A stretch of 64,000 nucleotides of DNA from Flavobacterium macacae (GCF_003865365.1 NZ_RQVR01000001.1:63118-127117), one strand, 5' to 3'. Shown: positions 35,072-44,412, counted from the first letter of the stretch. Notes: generated by a model from the sequence alone, not told the origin. Program-made: numbers and translations.

Positions 35072-37562
35072 TGGCTACTTGTCTTCGTGTTGCTATTTTG
35101 TTTTTCTTAGATTGAGAAATATTCCAAGTTAAATAATTGACCGTTAGATCCAAATATCGTTGGTAACAATCCTTAGATTCATCGGTATTGAGACGGGCGT
35201 ATTTATAAACAGCATCGTGTCCGTCCCACGCTTTGCTGTTTTTTATAGAATAGGTTTCAAAATTTTCAAACTTGGTTTTCGTGCAAGTGATCTTTTTTAT
35301 CATGTTGATCAACTTGGGTTTTCGGTCGCTCATATAGCCATTAAAACCGCCGTTAATTCGATAGGTAATATAGATAATATCATCTTTGTCTGCAAAATCA
35401 TTAAGATCCACAGATAAATTTTCGCTCCAATACCATCCTGCAGAATCTACGCAATATGGTAATTCTCCTAATTTTTTATTATTGGGTTCTGTTGTGAAGT
35501 TTTCGCTTTTATAAATACCATAATTGGTATAATTCGTTCTTCCGGTAATCTGGATCAAACCTCTTCCTTTAAATCGAACGCCGTCTCCTGTTTGGGTATT
35601 TCCTAAATCTGTTCTTCCTTCATAAGCACTTCCTGAAGCAATTTCTTGCATATATACAAATTCCCCCGATTCATGGCGCAATTGAGCCAAGAAATGTAGT
35701 TTTCTTTCGCAAGTATTGATCGTATATTCGGTCATGGTTGCATTTATAGCTTCCAAAAACTTATCTGCATTTGCCCTGCTGATACCAAGGTGAACCAATT
35801 CGTCGCTAGTCAAGTCGCGGTCACAATAGCATCCTCCCGCCACAGCTGGGCTGGTGACTTCTGCAGAAGGTTGCAAGCAACTGCAAGTATTTTGATACCC
35901 AGCATCCTTGGCAAGCAAAATAATATTCTGGCCGTTCATTTCTGCCTGGGTTTTTGCGAAGTATTTATCCTGAAGATAATTGGCAGGATTAAACTCGCGC
36001 ACGTCATAATGCACCCACGTAGTTGCGCCAACTCGCGTAGATTCTAAATAAAAAATGTCTTTTTCTGCATTCCAATCCCATTTGGCACCCAAATATTTAT
36101 TAAAAATATCCGATCTAATGGTTTCGATATCTGGAACCGCCCTTGTTCTGGTATTATTTTTATTGAAATGCAAATCGAGTGCCTTTCCCATATGATTGGT
36201 CGTTGGTCTTTTTCGATATTCTTCGTGGTGTCTGCATCGGTATCCAGAACTAATTGCGTTTAACGAATAACGTCCGTCTTTTTCCAAATAAAAAATTACT
36301 GCTTTTAACGCCCAAAGCAACGATCTGTGCAACCCAGGATATTCATAACGATGGCGAGATTCTGCCGAACCGCTTAAATATTCGCCTTTATGGCTGTTGT
36401 CGCCAAAACCGCTACAGGTTCCGCATTTGCACTTGATACTGTCGAAATTAAAATTAAATTTTGTCTGAAAATCTTCAATCGCTTTTAAAACATTTCCACA
36501 AACTTTTCCGGTTTCAGCCACTTTCATGTAGTCGCGCTGGAATTGCTTCACCATTTTTTCTGTTCTATTGGTAAATTCATCAGTGGGAACATTTCCACCA
36601 AAGCCTGCAAGTCTTATATTTATCTCCCGAATCAGCTCGTTTTTTGGATCGCCTCTTTTGATGCAAAATTTCCCTTCGCAACTTTGTACTTGTGTTGGGT
36701 TTACGGTCACAGGTTTGAACAACTTATCCATAACCATATCCCAACCAATTTTAGCCGCAACAACCACCGGTGCGGTTAAGGTTTCCACCATTCCTTTTTC
36801 TTCTTCTGGGGGCGATGCTGGCCTTGGTTGCGGTCTGGGCGGTGTGCTTCGTTGACTCGGACTTAAAACTATTTCGCTATTGCTGACATTTACCGTTTGA
36901 GTTCCGTGAGTTCTTCTATTTTGTGACTTTACAACTAAATAATATTCGTGTTCAAATCCGTCAAATGCTCGATTTGCCTTAGCCATCATTCCGGTATCCA
37001 GCAATATTTTTTGCTTTAGAATTCCGTTCCTGTCGGAAATGATAAATTTTCTGTTCCACAAAAGCGTGTTTGAATTGGCATCGTGACCTGAATTCGAAAA
37101 AATCGTATCGCGTTCCCAAATTGCTAAATCAATTTCATCACCAATCATGTTTTCTGTGGTTACAATTGCCGTGATGTGCTCGCCATATTTTGGCGGTTTG
37201 GTAATCGTATTTTCATTGACGTCTTTAATCGTTAAAGTGGTGACCTTTTTTGGGCCTTGGACAGGCCTTACAATAAGTCCCGGAGGTGCTTTTCGTTCAG
37301 CGCTATGCACATAAGCTTCAATCAACAGACTTTCTCCATACCATTTCTGCGGAAATTCAAAACTTACGCGTTTGCCAAATTTTGTGGGACCGCCGTCTAG
37401 CAATCGTAAACGTCCATTTTCCATCGCATACAGATTCCATTTCACTGCATTTTGATCAGCAATAGAAGTTCCCGGATAAAACTCGTGAACCTCATAAAAT
37501 GTAGGTTGCCCGATAAGGGGCGAAACATTTCCTCTAATTGATTTTACACCTAATTTTGCCAT
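35058..37562 (-). CDS. T6SS peptidoglycan-hydrolase effector with M15 peptidase and GH19 domains
   Basis: The 834-residue protein has no signal peptide. Residues ~1-230 form two beta-rich domains with a conserved-looking start (KSIRGNVSPLIGQPTFYEV). A proline-rich linker (TPPRPQPRPASPPEEE) leads to a peptidoglycan-binding-like domain (~300-370). An M15-like zinc peptidase (~400-540) has SSGYRCRHH, HMGKALDLHF and TTWVHYDVRE. A GH19 lysozyme/chitinase domain (~610-760) has QLRHESGEF, GDGVRFKGRGLIQITGRTNY and the catalytic Glu of the HESG motif. It would cut both peptide stems and glycan strands. It follows the PAAR-like gene by 2 bp and overlaps its putative immunity gene. The T6SS role is inferred from context. 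Confidence 0.82.
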   Translation of the reverse strand: MAKLGVKSIRGNVSPLIGQPTFYEVHEFYPGTSIADQNAVKWNLYAMENGRLRLLDGGPTKFGKRVSFEFPQKWYGESLLIEAYVHSAERKAPPGLIVRPVQGPKKVTTLTIKDVNENTITKPPKYGEHITAIVTTENMIGDEIDLAIWERDTIFSNSGHDANSNTLLWNRKFIISDRNGILKQKILLDTGMMAKANRAFDGFEHEYYLVVKSQNRRTHGTQTVNVSNSEIVLSPSQRSTPPRPQPRPASPPEEEKGMVETLTAPVVVAAKIGWDMVMDKLFKPVTVNPTQVQSCEGKFCIKRGDPKNELIREINIRLAGFGGNVPTDEFTNRTEKMVKQFQRDYMKVAETGKVCGNVLKAIEDFQTKFNFNFDSIKCKCGTCSGFGDNSHKGEYLSGSAESRHRYEYPGLHRSLLWALKAVIFYLEKDGRYSLNAISSGYRCRHHEEYRKRPTTNHMGKALDLHFNKNNTRTRAVPDIETIRSDIFNKYLGAKWDWNAEKDIFYLESTRVGATTWVHYDVREFNPANYLQDKYFAKTQAEMNGQNIILLAKDAGYQNTCSCLQPSAEVTSPAVAGGCYCDRDLTSDELVHLGISRANADKFLEAINATMTEYTINTCERKLHFLAQLRHESGEFVYMQEIASGSAYEGRTDLGNTQTGDGVRFKGRGLIQITGRTNYTNYGIYKSENFTTEPNNKKLGELPYCVDSAGWYWSENLSVDLNDFADKDDIIYITYRINGGFNGYMSDRKPKLINMIKKITCTKTKFENFETYSIKNSKAWDGHDAVYKYARLNTDESKDCYQRYLDLTVNYLTWNISQSKKNKIATRRQVANDNN

Positions 37563-37564
37563 AA

Positions 37565-38029
37565 CTAATAATAATCTGGATTCTCTTCTTCGGTAATTTC
37601 TGCTACATCCACCAATGGATTTATCATTGAGTGCACGTCGGGATCTATGTTTTTGACATTCTTTTTAGACAGTTGCGCGGTTTGCCCATGAAAAGTAATT
37701 TTTATACAATCTGGCCCACCGACCGGACAAGTGGCTTTTGAATCTTCGATTAAAACTTGTCCTTCATTTTCAAGCGTTACTTTTTCATAAAATCCTTTCC
37801 ACTCGGTTACTGTTGCTTGACATGGATTGTTGTTTTGCTTGGAACAAGAACCAAAAGTATTTTTTTCAAAAGTTTTGTTGATATCTTTTGTCGAAGCAAT
37901 CATTTTCTCGGCTCCGTCAGCATCATTAATGAATTCTTTGTTATGCGTTTTCACGGATAATTTGTCGGGTGCTGTCCCAAAATTACACATACAGAGCGCT
38001 CCGTGGCATACTAAATGTTTTGCTCCCAT
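37565..38029 (-). CDS. DUF4280 PAAR-like protein
   Basis: The 154-residue protein starts MGAKHLVCHGALCMCNFG, the conserved Cys-His-Cys beginning of DUF4280 PAAR-like proteins, and continues with CPVGGPDCIKITFHGQTA. In Bacteroidota such proteins sit on the tip of the T6SS VgrG spike and carry effectors. It lies 2 bp before the M15-GH19 effector gene and 11 bp after an unknown gene, so it most likely loads that effector onto the spike. Cysteines probably bind a metal ion. The family assignment is confident; the loading role is inferred. Confidence 0.85.
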   Translation of the reverse strand: MGAKHLVCHGALCMCNFGTAPDKLSVKTHNKEFINDADGAEKMIASTKDINKTFEKNTFGSCSKQNNNPCQATVTEWKGFYEKVTLENEGQVLIEDSKATCPVGGPDCIKITFHGQTAQLSKKNVKNIDPDVHSMINPLVDVAEITEEENPDYY

Positions 38030-38040
38030 AACTGTATTTT

Positions 38041-38862
38041 TTAAGTATCAAATGCTTTGGTGTCAGGCACGGCATAAATCGAGAAAGTTAATTTTTGTCC
38101 CAAAGCTTCAAAATTGCCGCTTATAGATTCAATCGAATGATTTCGGTTTAACGTATATTTTGTTTCATAAGATGAAACCGGCATCTGCTGATTATCATAC
38201 TTACTGCTAATTTTTTTTTCAAATTCAATCTGCTCTTTGTCATTTAAGGTTGCATTATTTTGTGCCAGAAAATCAATTGGAAACGTATATTTCACTTGCA
38301 ACAGATTGGATTTTTCGATCAATTCTAACTTAAAATCATGAAATGCATTGTTGTAAATTGGATAAAAATATTGATTCAAAAAAAGATCATTTTTTAACCG
38401 ACACAATACTGTTTCTTCTGACAAAAGTGCTTCATTTTGTAACTTTATATATTTTTCAACAATGTCACCACTGTATTTTAAAGCAAGATTTTCTTTAATT
38501 TGGTTCCAAGTAGCTACGATTTCCTGAAAATTCAGTAATTGTTCCAATTTTCCAAAATTATCAAGTTGTACAACAATTGTTTTCAATGAATTTCTACATT
38601 CTTCGGCCAAAACTTCTATCATTGACGACGGATTTTCGTAATTGACCAAAAAATCCCTAGTTTCCACTTTTACTAAAAAACCAGACGGCTTTAACTTATT
38701 CCAAGTTGTTTTCACTCTGTAAAGCAGTAAATTTTCTTTTTCAGCATTTTTATTCACGACCAACTTGACCATATATTCTTTTATCAAATTTTTAGGCACA
38801 AAGACAATTTGATTACCACATTGCAAACTTGAAATTTTTGAATCAGAATTTATCTCGACCAT
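38041..38862 (-). CDS. Unknown cytoplasmic protein in the VgrG operon
   Basis: A 273-residue protein with no signal peptide or membrane segment, mixed helical and strand sequence, and the recurring pattern SIESISGNFEALGQKLTFSI near the end. I do not recognise a family. It lies 12 bp after the first lipoprotein gene and 11 bp before the PAAR-like gene. Lack of a signal peptide and its place just ahead of PAAR make an adaptor or chaperone for effector loading possible, but nothing in the sequence proves this. Confidence 0.7.
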   Translation of the reverse strand: MVEINSDSKISSLQCGNQIVFVPKNLIKEYMVKLVVNKNAEKENLLLYRVKTTWNKLKPSGFLVKVETRDFLVNYENPSSMIEVLAEECRNSLKTIVVQLDNFGKLEQLLNFQEIVATWNQIKENLALKYSGDIVEKYIKLQNEALLSEETVLCRLKNDLFLNQYFYPIYNNAFHDFKLELIEKSNLLQVKYTFPIDFLAQNNATLNDKEQIEFEKKISSKYDNQQMPVSSYETKYTLNRNHSIESISGNFEALGQKLTFSIYAVPDTKAFDT

Positions 38863-38874
38863 TCTATCTTGAAT

Positions 38875-39660
38875 TTAAGATCGCGTTTCTTCATTATATT
38901 TTTTCCTAATTATGGATCCGTCATCAGAATTTACATCTATTTCCAGGGTTCCAAAAGGATATAAATCTTTTACAACGGACCATTTTTTTTCCTTTTCCAC
39001 AAAAATAATTCCTAAACTTTTCCGGTCTTTTTCATCGGATGGATTTAAAAATTTTCTTTTCCCGAAGGCTTCATAAACCTGCTCTTTCGTTACTTTTGAA
39101 ACATCTTCCTTGAATCCAAAAATGGTTTTAAATGTCGCTTTCTCTTCATTTGTCAATTCGTTTAACAGCGGCTCGTTCGCCAATTCTTTCAGCAAGTCTT
39201 CTATTTTTAGCTTTGCCTCTTTGTAAGTTGTAGTTTCATCAACTGTTTTTGTCAAATTTCCTTGCTTGTCATAAAATTTTGTAACTCCATTCCGAACTTC
39301 ACTAGAAGTCAAAAAAACACCTAAATATCTCGAATATTCCTCCTTTAAAAGACCTTCTCCGTGATACACTTTTACAGTTTCGAACAAAGCTGGAGCTGCC
39401 GGAATCACTCTTGAAAATGATTCTTCACTGTCTTTTACGCTAATAATCGTTGTGCCGTCAGCAAGTTTATACTCGCATTGAGAAAGGTCAATTTCTCCTT
39501 CTTTTTTCTTCTTGCCAATGCATTCATTATATTTTTCTAGATCAAAACGCTCTGTGGTCATAGCCTTATTTTTTGGTTGAATTCCGTCTTCATTTTGTCC
39601 TTTGCAACTGGATAACTGCGCAACGACCAGAAACATCGAAAATATTTTAACTAGCTTCAT
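38875..39660 (-). CDS. Lipoprotein, candidate immunity protein to the metzincin effector
   Basis: Taking the ATG at 39660 gives MKLVKIFSMFLVVAQLSSC, a textbook lipoprotein signal; the in-frame extension upstream would bury it. The ATG overlaps the metalloprotease stop (ATGA, 39657-39660), so the two are coupled. The ~240-residue body ends with KWSVVKDLYPFGTLEIDVN. A paralogue at 47551-48321 shares the signal, the PLLxxLxxEEK stretch and VVKDLYPFG. A periplasmic lipoprotein tightly coupled to a secreted protease gene suggests immunity. No known family was recognised. Confidence 0.75.
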   Translation of the reverse strand: MKLVKIFSMFLVVAQLSSCKGQNEDGIQPKNKAMTTERFDLEKYNECIGKKKKEGEIDLSQCEYKLADGTTIISVKDSEESFSRVIPAAPALFETVKVYHGEGLLKEEYSRYLGVFLTSSEVRNGVTKFYDKQGNLTKTVDETTTYKEAKLKIEDLLKELANEPLLNELTNEEKATFKTIFGFKEDVSKVTKEQVYEAFGKRKFLNPSDEKDRKSLGIIFVEKEKKWSVVKDLYPFGTLEIDVNSDDGSIIRKKYNEETRS

Positions 39661-40910
39661 ATTGCAGATCTTATAATATTCCATTGCCAACGATTTGTTG
39701 AAAAACGTTGTTCTCCAAGTTGGTGCGTATAATCCATGATATTGTCGGTATTACGGTATTTGTACGTATAAAGTCCATTGTTGTCAAACGTGTGGTGGAC
39801 TCCCATGGCGTGAAGCAACTCGTGAGGTGAAGTGGAGTCGTTTCTTCCTTGAAAAACCACAACAACTTTTGTATTTCCAATACCTTCTGCAACCCCGTTT
39901 AAAGTTCCATCTGGCAACATATAAACGCGGTAATGATTTCGATAGGAAGCATTTGCTGCAGTTTCAAAAAACTTACCGTCTAAATATCTATGAAGCGACG
40001 CCCATCTGGAGTCGTCCATCAGCACTCTTCCGGTGGAATCTCTTGTGGTAAAAAATTTATTAAACCACCAACCCTCGGCCCTGATTGCCGGACCAACACT
40101 GAGTGAAGCTTGAACATAGGATTGTTGCAATGCAAATCGTGTTATATCCACTTCATTTCCTTTTATAGAACCCTGCACATTATTATATCTGACCGGAATA
40201 AAAACTACGTTTGCATTTTTTAAAACACTATTTGGAAAAAGCTTGATTTGTCCCACTCTTTGTTCTTTTCCATTTTTTGTGGCAAAAACCCTGATGTTTT
40301 TATTTGTGGGAAATGCTTTTAAACATTTTATACTGACCGCGCTCTTGTCAAAATTTTTTCCGACAGATTTTGTCAATCGTTTTAATATGACTAATTCAAA
40401 AGTTTCGGTGTCATAGTCATAACGCATAGAATCTGGGATTTCAGCGACTTCTGTTATAGCGTCTAAAATGGCCGTTGTTCCCACACAAAGCGACATATTT
40501 GGAACAGAATATCTTCCTTTGTAAGAATTAAAAAATTCATATTCTTTGAGATGCCTTATATGTAAATCATTTCTTGGCGTAAATACCGCATTGGATTCTG
40601 TGGCATATACGTTTCCGTATTTACCGATAATTCCGTTGTAATTTACATCAACGGCCATTTGGCTATCTGCTTTTCTTGGCCAGTCAAACCCAAATTCTCC
40701 TTTCCAATCTTTTGTAGGTCTAAATTCTACTACACATCTTGCATCAACGGGAATAGTTTCAAAAGAACCATTTCTCACGCCTTGCCGGCCATTTTGTTGC
40801 ACACCCTTTTCACCATAATTGGTTATGGTGCCATTAGCATCCATCCGATACTCATTTCTAGATGTTTCTGAAATGCCTCCACCTGCTATTTTGGTATGAT
40901 TGCCTCCCAT
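39657..40910 (-). CDS. Metzincin-type zinc metalloprotease, putative T6SS effector
   Basis: The 417-residue protein has no signal peptide. Its first 60 residues (GGNHTKIAGGGISETSRNEY, then NGTITNYGEKGVQQNG) match a start region that, from memory, heads many Bacteroidota T6SS effectors. The C-terminal domain has HELLHAMGVHH, a complete HExxHxxGxxH metzincin zinc site, followed about 20 residues later by NIMDY, a plausible Met-turn. It lies 2 bp after vgrG and overlaps a lipoprotein gene. Substrate unknown; periplasmic proteins of the target cell are plausible. The middle (about residues 60-290) is unrecognised. Confidence 0.82.
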   Translation of the reverse strand: MGGNHTKIAGGGISETSRNEYRMDANGTITNYGEKGVQQNGRQGVRNGSFETIPVDARCVVEFRPTKDWKGEFGFDWPRKADSQMAVDVNYNGIIGKYGNVYATESNAVFTPRNDLHIRHLKEYEFFNSYKGRYSVPNMSLCVGTTAILDAITEVAEIPDSMRYDYDTETFELVILKRLTKSVGKNFDKSAVSIKCLKAFPTNKNIRVFATKNGKEQRVGQIKLFPNSVLKNANVVFIPVRYNNVQGSIKGNEVDITRFALQQSYVQASLSVGPAIRAEGWWFNKFFTTRDSTGRVLMDDSRWASLHRYLDGKFFETAANASYRNHYRVYMLPDGTLNGVAEGIGNTKVVVVFQGRNDSTSPHELLHAMGVHHTFDNNGLYTYKYRNTDNIMDYTHQLGEQRFSTNRWQWNIIRSAI

Positions 40911-40912
40911 AT

Positions 40913-42736
40913 TTATGCGTTTGTAACTTTTTCTCCTGATTTATTATGTACCGTCTGCTCCGAATTATGAGTCAGCATACCCGTAGCCATCACTTGAATG
41001 GCGCCCGTGGCCTGCTTGCTGATATTTTCTGCGTCGGTTTTTATTTCTCCACTGGCCATTTCTGTAATATCCGAAGCTGTAAGCAAATAATCCTTGCTAG
41101 CAGTCTGAACAATGCAACTTCCAGCCGTTTCAGATATATTTTCTCTGGCTCCAAGGCTTATGTTTTTTCCAGCAGTTAATGTCATATTTCCGCCTGCTGT
41201 GATATTAATATCGTTCGGCGCTTTTATGTTGATGTTACTTCCAACGGTATCCAACGTGATTTCATTGCCGCTTTTATCCGTAATTAATATACTTTCATCT
41301 TCCGTAAATTTAATGATATGTCCGCTTCTTGTATGAATGGCTTTCACCGTGTTTTCTGAATTTGCATAACCGCTAGAAGCTCCTCCATTATACATGGCTC
41401 CTAATACAAAAGGTTTTTCTGCATTTCCTCCTTCAAAAGCAATCAGCACTTCTTCACCCACTTCAGGAATAAAATAAAAACCTTTTCCGCCACCCGAATG
41501 TGGGTTCGTCATTCTAATCCACGGGGTGTTTTTACCGCTTTCGGTTTGCCAGGCAAATGCCACTTGAATTCTGCCAAGACCCGCCGGATCATTGTTTGAA
41601 ATGACGGTTGCCGGCTGTGATTCTGCTGTTGGAAAACTGTGTACATTGCCATAAGGCGGTGCCATCACACTTTCTGGAACCGCGTCAAAACTGTTGTGAT
41701 AAGTGCCTGATTCATCACAGACGTGCATAATATCGGTAATGATATAATTGCCGAAATTTTGCTCTTGAAGTCCGTCTAAAATATTTCCGGTTAATGAAAA
41801 GGAAGGTTCTTTGATGGTAATTACGTCGCCAATTCTCAATCCGGTTTCGTCAGAATCACCTTTTGCCGTTACCAAATCTGCTGTTCGAGATTGCAATTGC
41901 GTGGTCACTCGGTCAACCAAATGCGTTCGAGAATTCCCTTCTTCCAGAGAATGTGAATACAGCATTGTGGAACTGTTTGGAAATAATTTTTTAGAGGATT
42001 CAAATATCGCTTTTGAATAGCCGTCTGGAGAATGGTTGACTTCCATCGAACTGGCTTTTTGGGTTTCTCCGTTGGAAGGATCATAGCCCATATATTCAAA
42101 TCCGAGTGATTTTGCCCGCATTTCTATATTGAAGGAATGCAAGGTCCTCCCATATTCTAAGGTAAAATTCTTTGGTTTCGGTTTTCCAAAAATCAATTCT
42201 TCTCCGTTAAAATAAAACCAATTTCCCTTTTTTTGCGCCATCCTGCTTAGGAATGCAAAATCGCTTTCATTATACTGAACCGTGTAAGGCAAGGTAGAAT
42301 CGTTTGCAACGTTAACCGAAAGATTTAGGCTTTTTTCAGGATACTCTTTTGAAACTTCTTTAACGATATCTGACAACGATTGGTCACTGAAAGAACGAAT
42401 ATTGGGAGTTCCTTCCATCAAAATTGTGGTACTGTACCCGTTGATGATAATTCCTCCAGAAGCTCCAGAAGTCCTGACCATTTGGGTTTCGGTAATGATT
42501 CCGTTAAAAAGCAAAGGAGATTCGGTGGACATTGCCGTGGGCACTATTGAAATTTTGATTTCATGTCCCACATATTTTTGAGCCTTGTCAATGGCCTGGC
42601 TCACAAATTCTTTCGGCAAAGGTTGCAAAAGTGAAAATCTATGGTGCGTCTGCACTTTTTGGTTGATCACCAATTTTGAAAATCGGGTTAATTTTTCTCC
42701 CGCAATTTCTATAACAATCTTTGTACTGATAGGCAT
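40913..42736 (-). CDS. vgrG: T6SS spike protein VgrG (TssI)
   Basis: The 607-residue protein has the gp27-like base domain (residues ~1-370) with SDFAFLSRMAQKKGNWFYFNGEELIFGKP, the OB-fold gp5-like region (ATVISNDPAGLGRIQVAF, PWIRMTNPHSGGGKGFYFIPEVGEEVLIAFEGGN) and a C-terminal beta-helix-like repeat region (NINIKAPNDINITAGGNMTLTAGKNISLG). These identify VgrG. The start is the ATG of MPISTKIVIEI; the in-frame upstream extension overlaps the leader and is unlikely. It heads an eight-gene cassette. No core T6SS structural genes (sheath, tube, baseplate) lie in the window. Confidence 0.92.
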   Translation of the reverse strand: MPISTKIVIEIAGEKLTRFSKLVINQKVQTHHRFSLLQPLPKEFVSQAIDKAQKYVGHEIKISIVPTAMSTESPLLFNGIITETQMVRTSGASGGIIINGYSTTILMEGTPNIRSFSDQSLSDIVKEVSKEYPEKSLNLSVNVANDSTLPYTVQYNESDFAFLSRMAQKKGNWFYFNGEELIFGKPKPKNFTLEYGRTLHSFNIEMRAKSLGFEYMGYDPSNGETQKASSMEVNHSPDGYSKAIFESSKKLFPNSSTMLYSHSLEEGNSRTHLVDRVTTQLQSRTADLVTAKGDSDETGLRIGDVITIKEPSFSLTGNILDGLQEQNFGNYIITDIMHVCDESGTYHNSFDAVPESVMAPPYGNVHSFPTAESQPATVISNNDPAGLGRIQVAFAWQTESGKNTPWIRMTNPHSGGGKGFYFIPEVGEEVLIAFEGGNAEKPFVLGAMYNGGASSGYANSENTVKAIHTRSGHIIKFTEDESILITDKSGNEITLDTVGSNINIKAPNDINITAGGNMTLTAGKNISLGARENISETAGSCIVQTASKDYLLTASDITEMASGEIKTDAENISKQATGAIQVMATGMLTHNSEQTVHNKSGEKVTNA

Positions 42737-42820
42737 AACAGTAGTTTTTAAGGTTAAATAGATCTTGGGGGAAGATGCAAAATTATGTTTTGTGAATTTA
42801 CTATATTTTTTATTAAAATT

Positions 42821-42850
42821 CAAACATATCAATATTTATTTTTTAAACAA
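42821..42850 (-). promoter_or_regulatory. Promoter of the VgrG operon
   Basis: On the minus strand: -33 TTG (42848-42850), 19-bp spacer and -7 TATGTTTG (42821-42828), about 85 bp before the vgrG ATG. A second -7-like box lies at 42778-42785 without a matching -33. Confidence 0.65.
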
Positions 42851-43275
42851 ATCTAAAAAATATATGACTAAATACCAGTTGTTTGCAAAATTATTTGAAT
42901 TTAAATCTAACAATTTTGTGAAAAAAAACAGCAATTATATATCGTTTAATTCAATAAAAGCACATGTAGTATTTCCTTAATTTTTAATCCAAAACCTCAT
43001 TTCCTAACCTTTATGGCGAGAAACAAGACGCCATAATCTGATTTTTCAGGAGCATTATTACAGTCTGTTAAAATTATTTATCATAAACATATCCATAATA
43101 ATTAGTTCGAATTATACTTATAATTTATAGCTGTGGAGATTTTGAAAGATTTCATAATATCATTTCCATAAAACCCTCAGCAAAGTTCTTTTCCTTTTTT
43201 TGTCTTAGAATGTTATGTTTCAAAATAGCTGATTCTTGAGCCATTTTTTGACATTGCTACTAGTGCGCTTAAATC
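42851..43275. other. AT-rich gap between vgrG promoter and the SH3 lipoprotein gene
   Basis: No convincing gene. The minus strand has a 30-codon ORF (43152-43244, MAQESAILKHNILRQ...) without a clear start signal, which may be another relic. Nothing else is supported here. Confidence 0.4.
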
Positions 43276-44412
43276 TTAATAAATCAAAATCTTCGACTTA
43301 TGGACATAGCCTGTTTTTTCTTTGTTTTTAATGCGCCACCAGTCACTTGAATTGTCCAAAATCTGTATGCGAGTTGCTGAATTTATCTTTTCAAGAATCT
43401 TTGAGGTTGCGTTTTTTTCTTGCCTTAAGTTGGTATAACCATCTGCGTCGTTTATAAAATAAATAGCTGAGACATCTGCGTTACTTGAATCATAATTATT
43501 TTCTATGTAGCTTTTTAATTCCTCAAAATTGTAATATTTGTTATCTTTTATCTTTTTTGAATACACTGCATTAGTACTCAAAACTAAATCAATATCGCCT
43601 GTAATCCCTGAAAGCGCGAGTTCATTCAATAAAAATGCTACATAACGATCTGGATCTTTATAGTTTTTCGGATTTTTGACGATGTCATTTATATTCTTGA
43701 CTATCGTTGTATAAAAATCACCCGTCACAGTTTCAGAAAATCCTGCTACAGTTTGTCCTTTATATTTGATCTGACGAATCTTTGTGACCATTTCTTCACG
43801 CATTACCAATTTATTGTTTTCTGTGCCAAAAATGATTTCTGTGATGTCAAAACTGTTTTTAAAATTTACTATATCAAATACAAATTTTAAAATCTCATCA
43901 TCTTTTGTAAAGCCATATGATTTAACAAGCAGATGCAATAAATCAGGTTTTTTCGCCTTTAGCCAAGTTAATGCGACTCTCTCGTTATAAAAAATAAACT
44001 GGTTGTAATTGTATAATAAATCCGCCTCAATTTCTGTATCGCTTCCTTCCACAAACACGATTCCCAAATCTTTTACGGCAATTTCAGAAAGCATGCTTTG
44101 TTGCAATGCGCTTACGTTGGAATATTTCTTAATATCCCAATTATAAAACATTTTTATCTTCGATTCAAAAACAGTTTCTGATGGTTTTTTATAGCCTTTT
44201 TTATTAAGTTCTGCTTGGATTTTATCTTTATTAGTATTTATAAAATCCACAAAATCAATTTTCATTTCTCCTTCATGAAACACATTATATGGCGAATTTT
44301 TTCCGGTTGCGGTTTGCTCTATAGTTTTTTCTTGATTGTTTTTTTCCTTATTATTTTGTCCGTTACACGAAGTCAACAGGAATAAAATTGCTAATAGATT
44401 TAATATTTTCAT
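43276..44412 (-). CDS. Lipoprotein with C-terminal bacterial SH3 domain (orphan immunity candidate 1)
   Basis: The signal ends LFLLTSC, a lipobox. The body of ~300 residues is unrecognised (SEIAVKDLGIVFVEGSDTEIE, FYTTIVKNINDIVKNPKNY). The last ~65 residues are an SH3-type domain: DGYTNLRQEKNATSKILEKI, then ILDNSSDWWRIKNKEKTGYV. The DNA for this tail is nearly identical (3 differences in 151 bp) to the tail of the lipoprotein gene at 46022-47260, although the two bodies are unrelated. SH3 domains bind peptidoglycan or proteins; a role as immunity to a wall-targeting effector is plausible only by context. Confidence 0.72.
   Translation of the reverse strand: MKILNLLAILFLLTSCNGQNNKEKNNQEKTIEQTATGKNSPYNVFHEGEMKIDFVDFINTNKDKIQAELNKKGYKKPSETVFESKIKMFYNWDIKKYSNVSALQQSMLSEIAVKDLGIVFVEGSDTEIEADLLYNYNQFIFYNERVALTWLKAKKPDLLHLLVKSYGFTKDDEILKFVFDIVNFKNSFDITEIIFGTENNKLVMREEMVTKIRQIKYKGQTVAGFSETVTGDFYTTIVKNINDIVKNPKNYKDPDRYVAFLLNELALSGITGDIDLVLSTNAVYSKKIKDNKYYNFEELKSYIENNYDSSNADVSAIYFINDADGYTNLRQEKNATSKILEKINSATRIQILDNSSDWWRIKNKEKTGYVHKSKILIY

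Noticed and set aside
42737..42832. 32-codon N-terminal extension of VgrG
   Set aside because: It contains the leader and -7 region; the standard VgrG start is at 42736.
43152..43244. 30-codon ORF MAQESAILKHNILRQ upstream of the SH3 lipoprotein stop
   Set aside because: Too short and without start signals or similarity; mentioned only as a possible relic.
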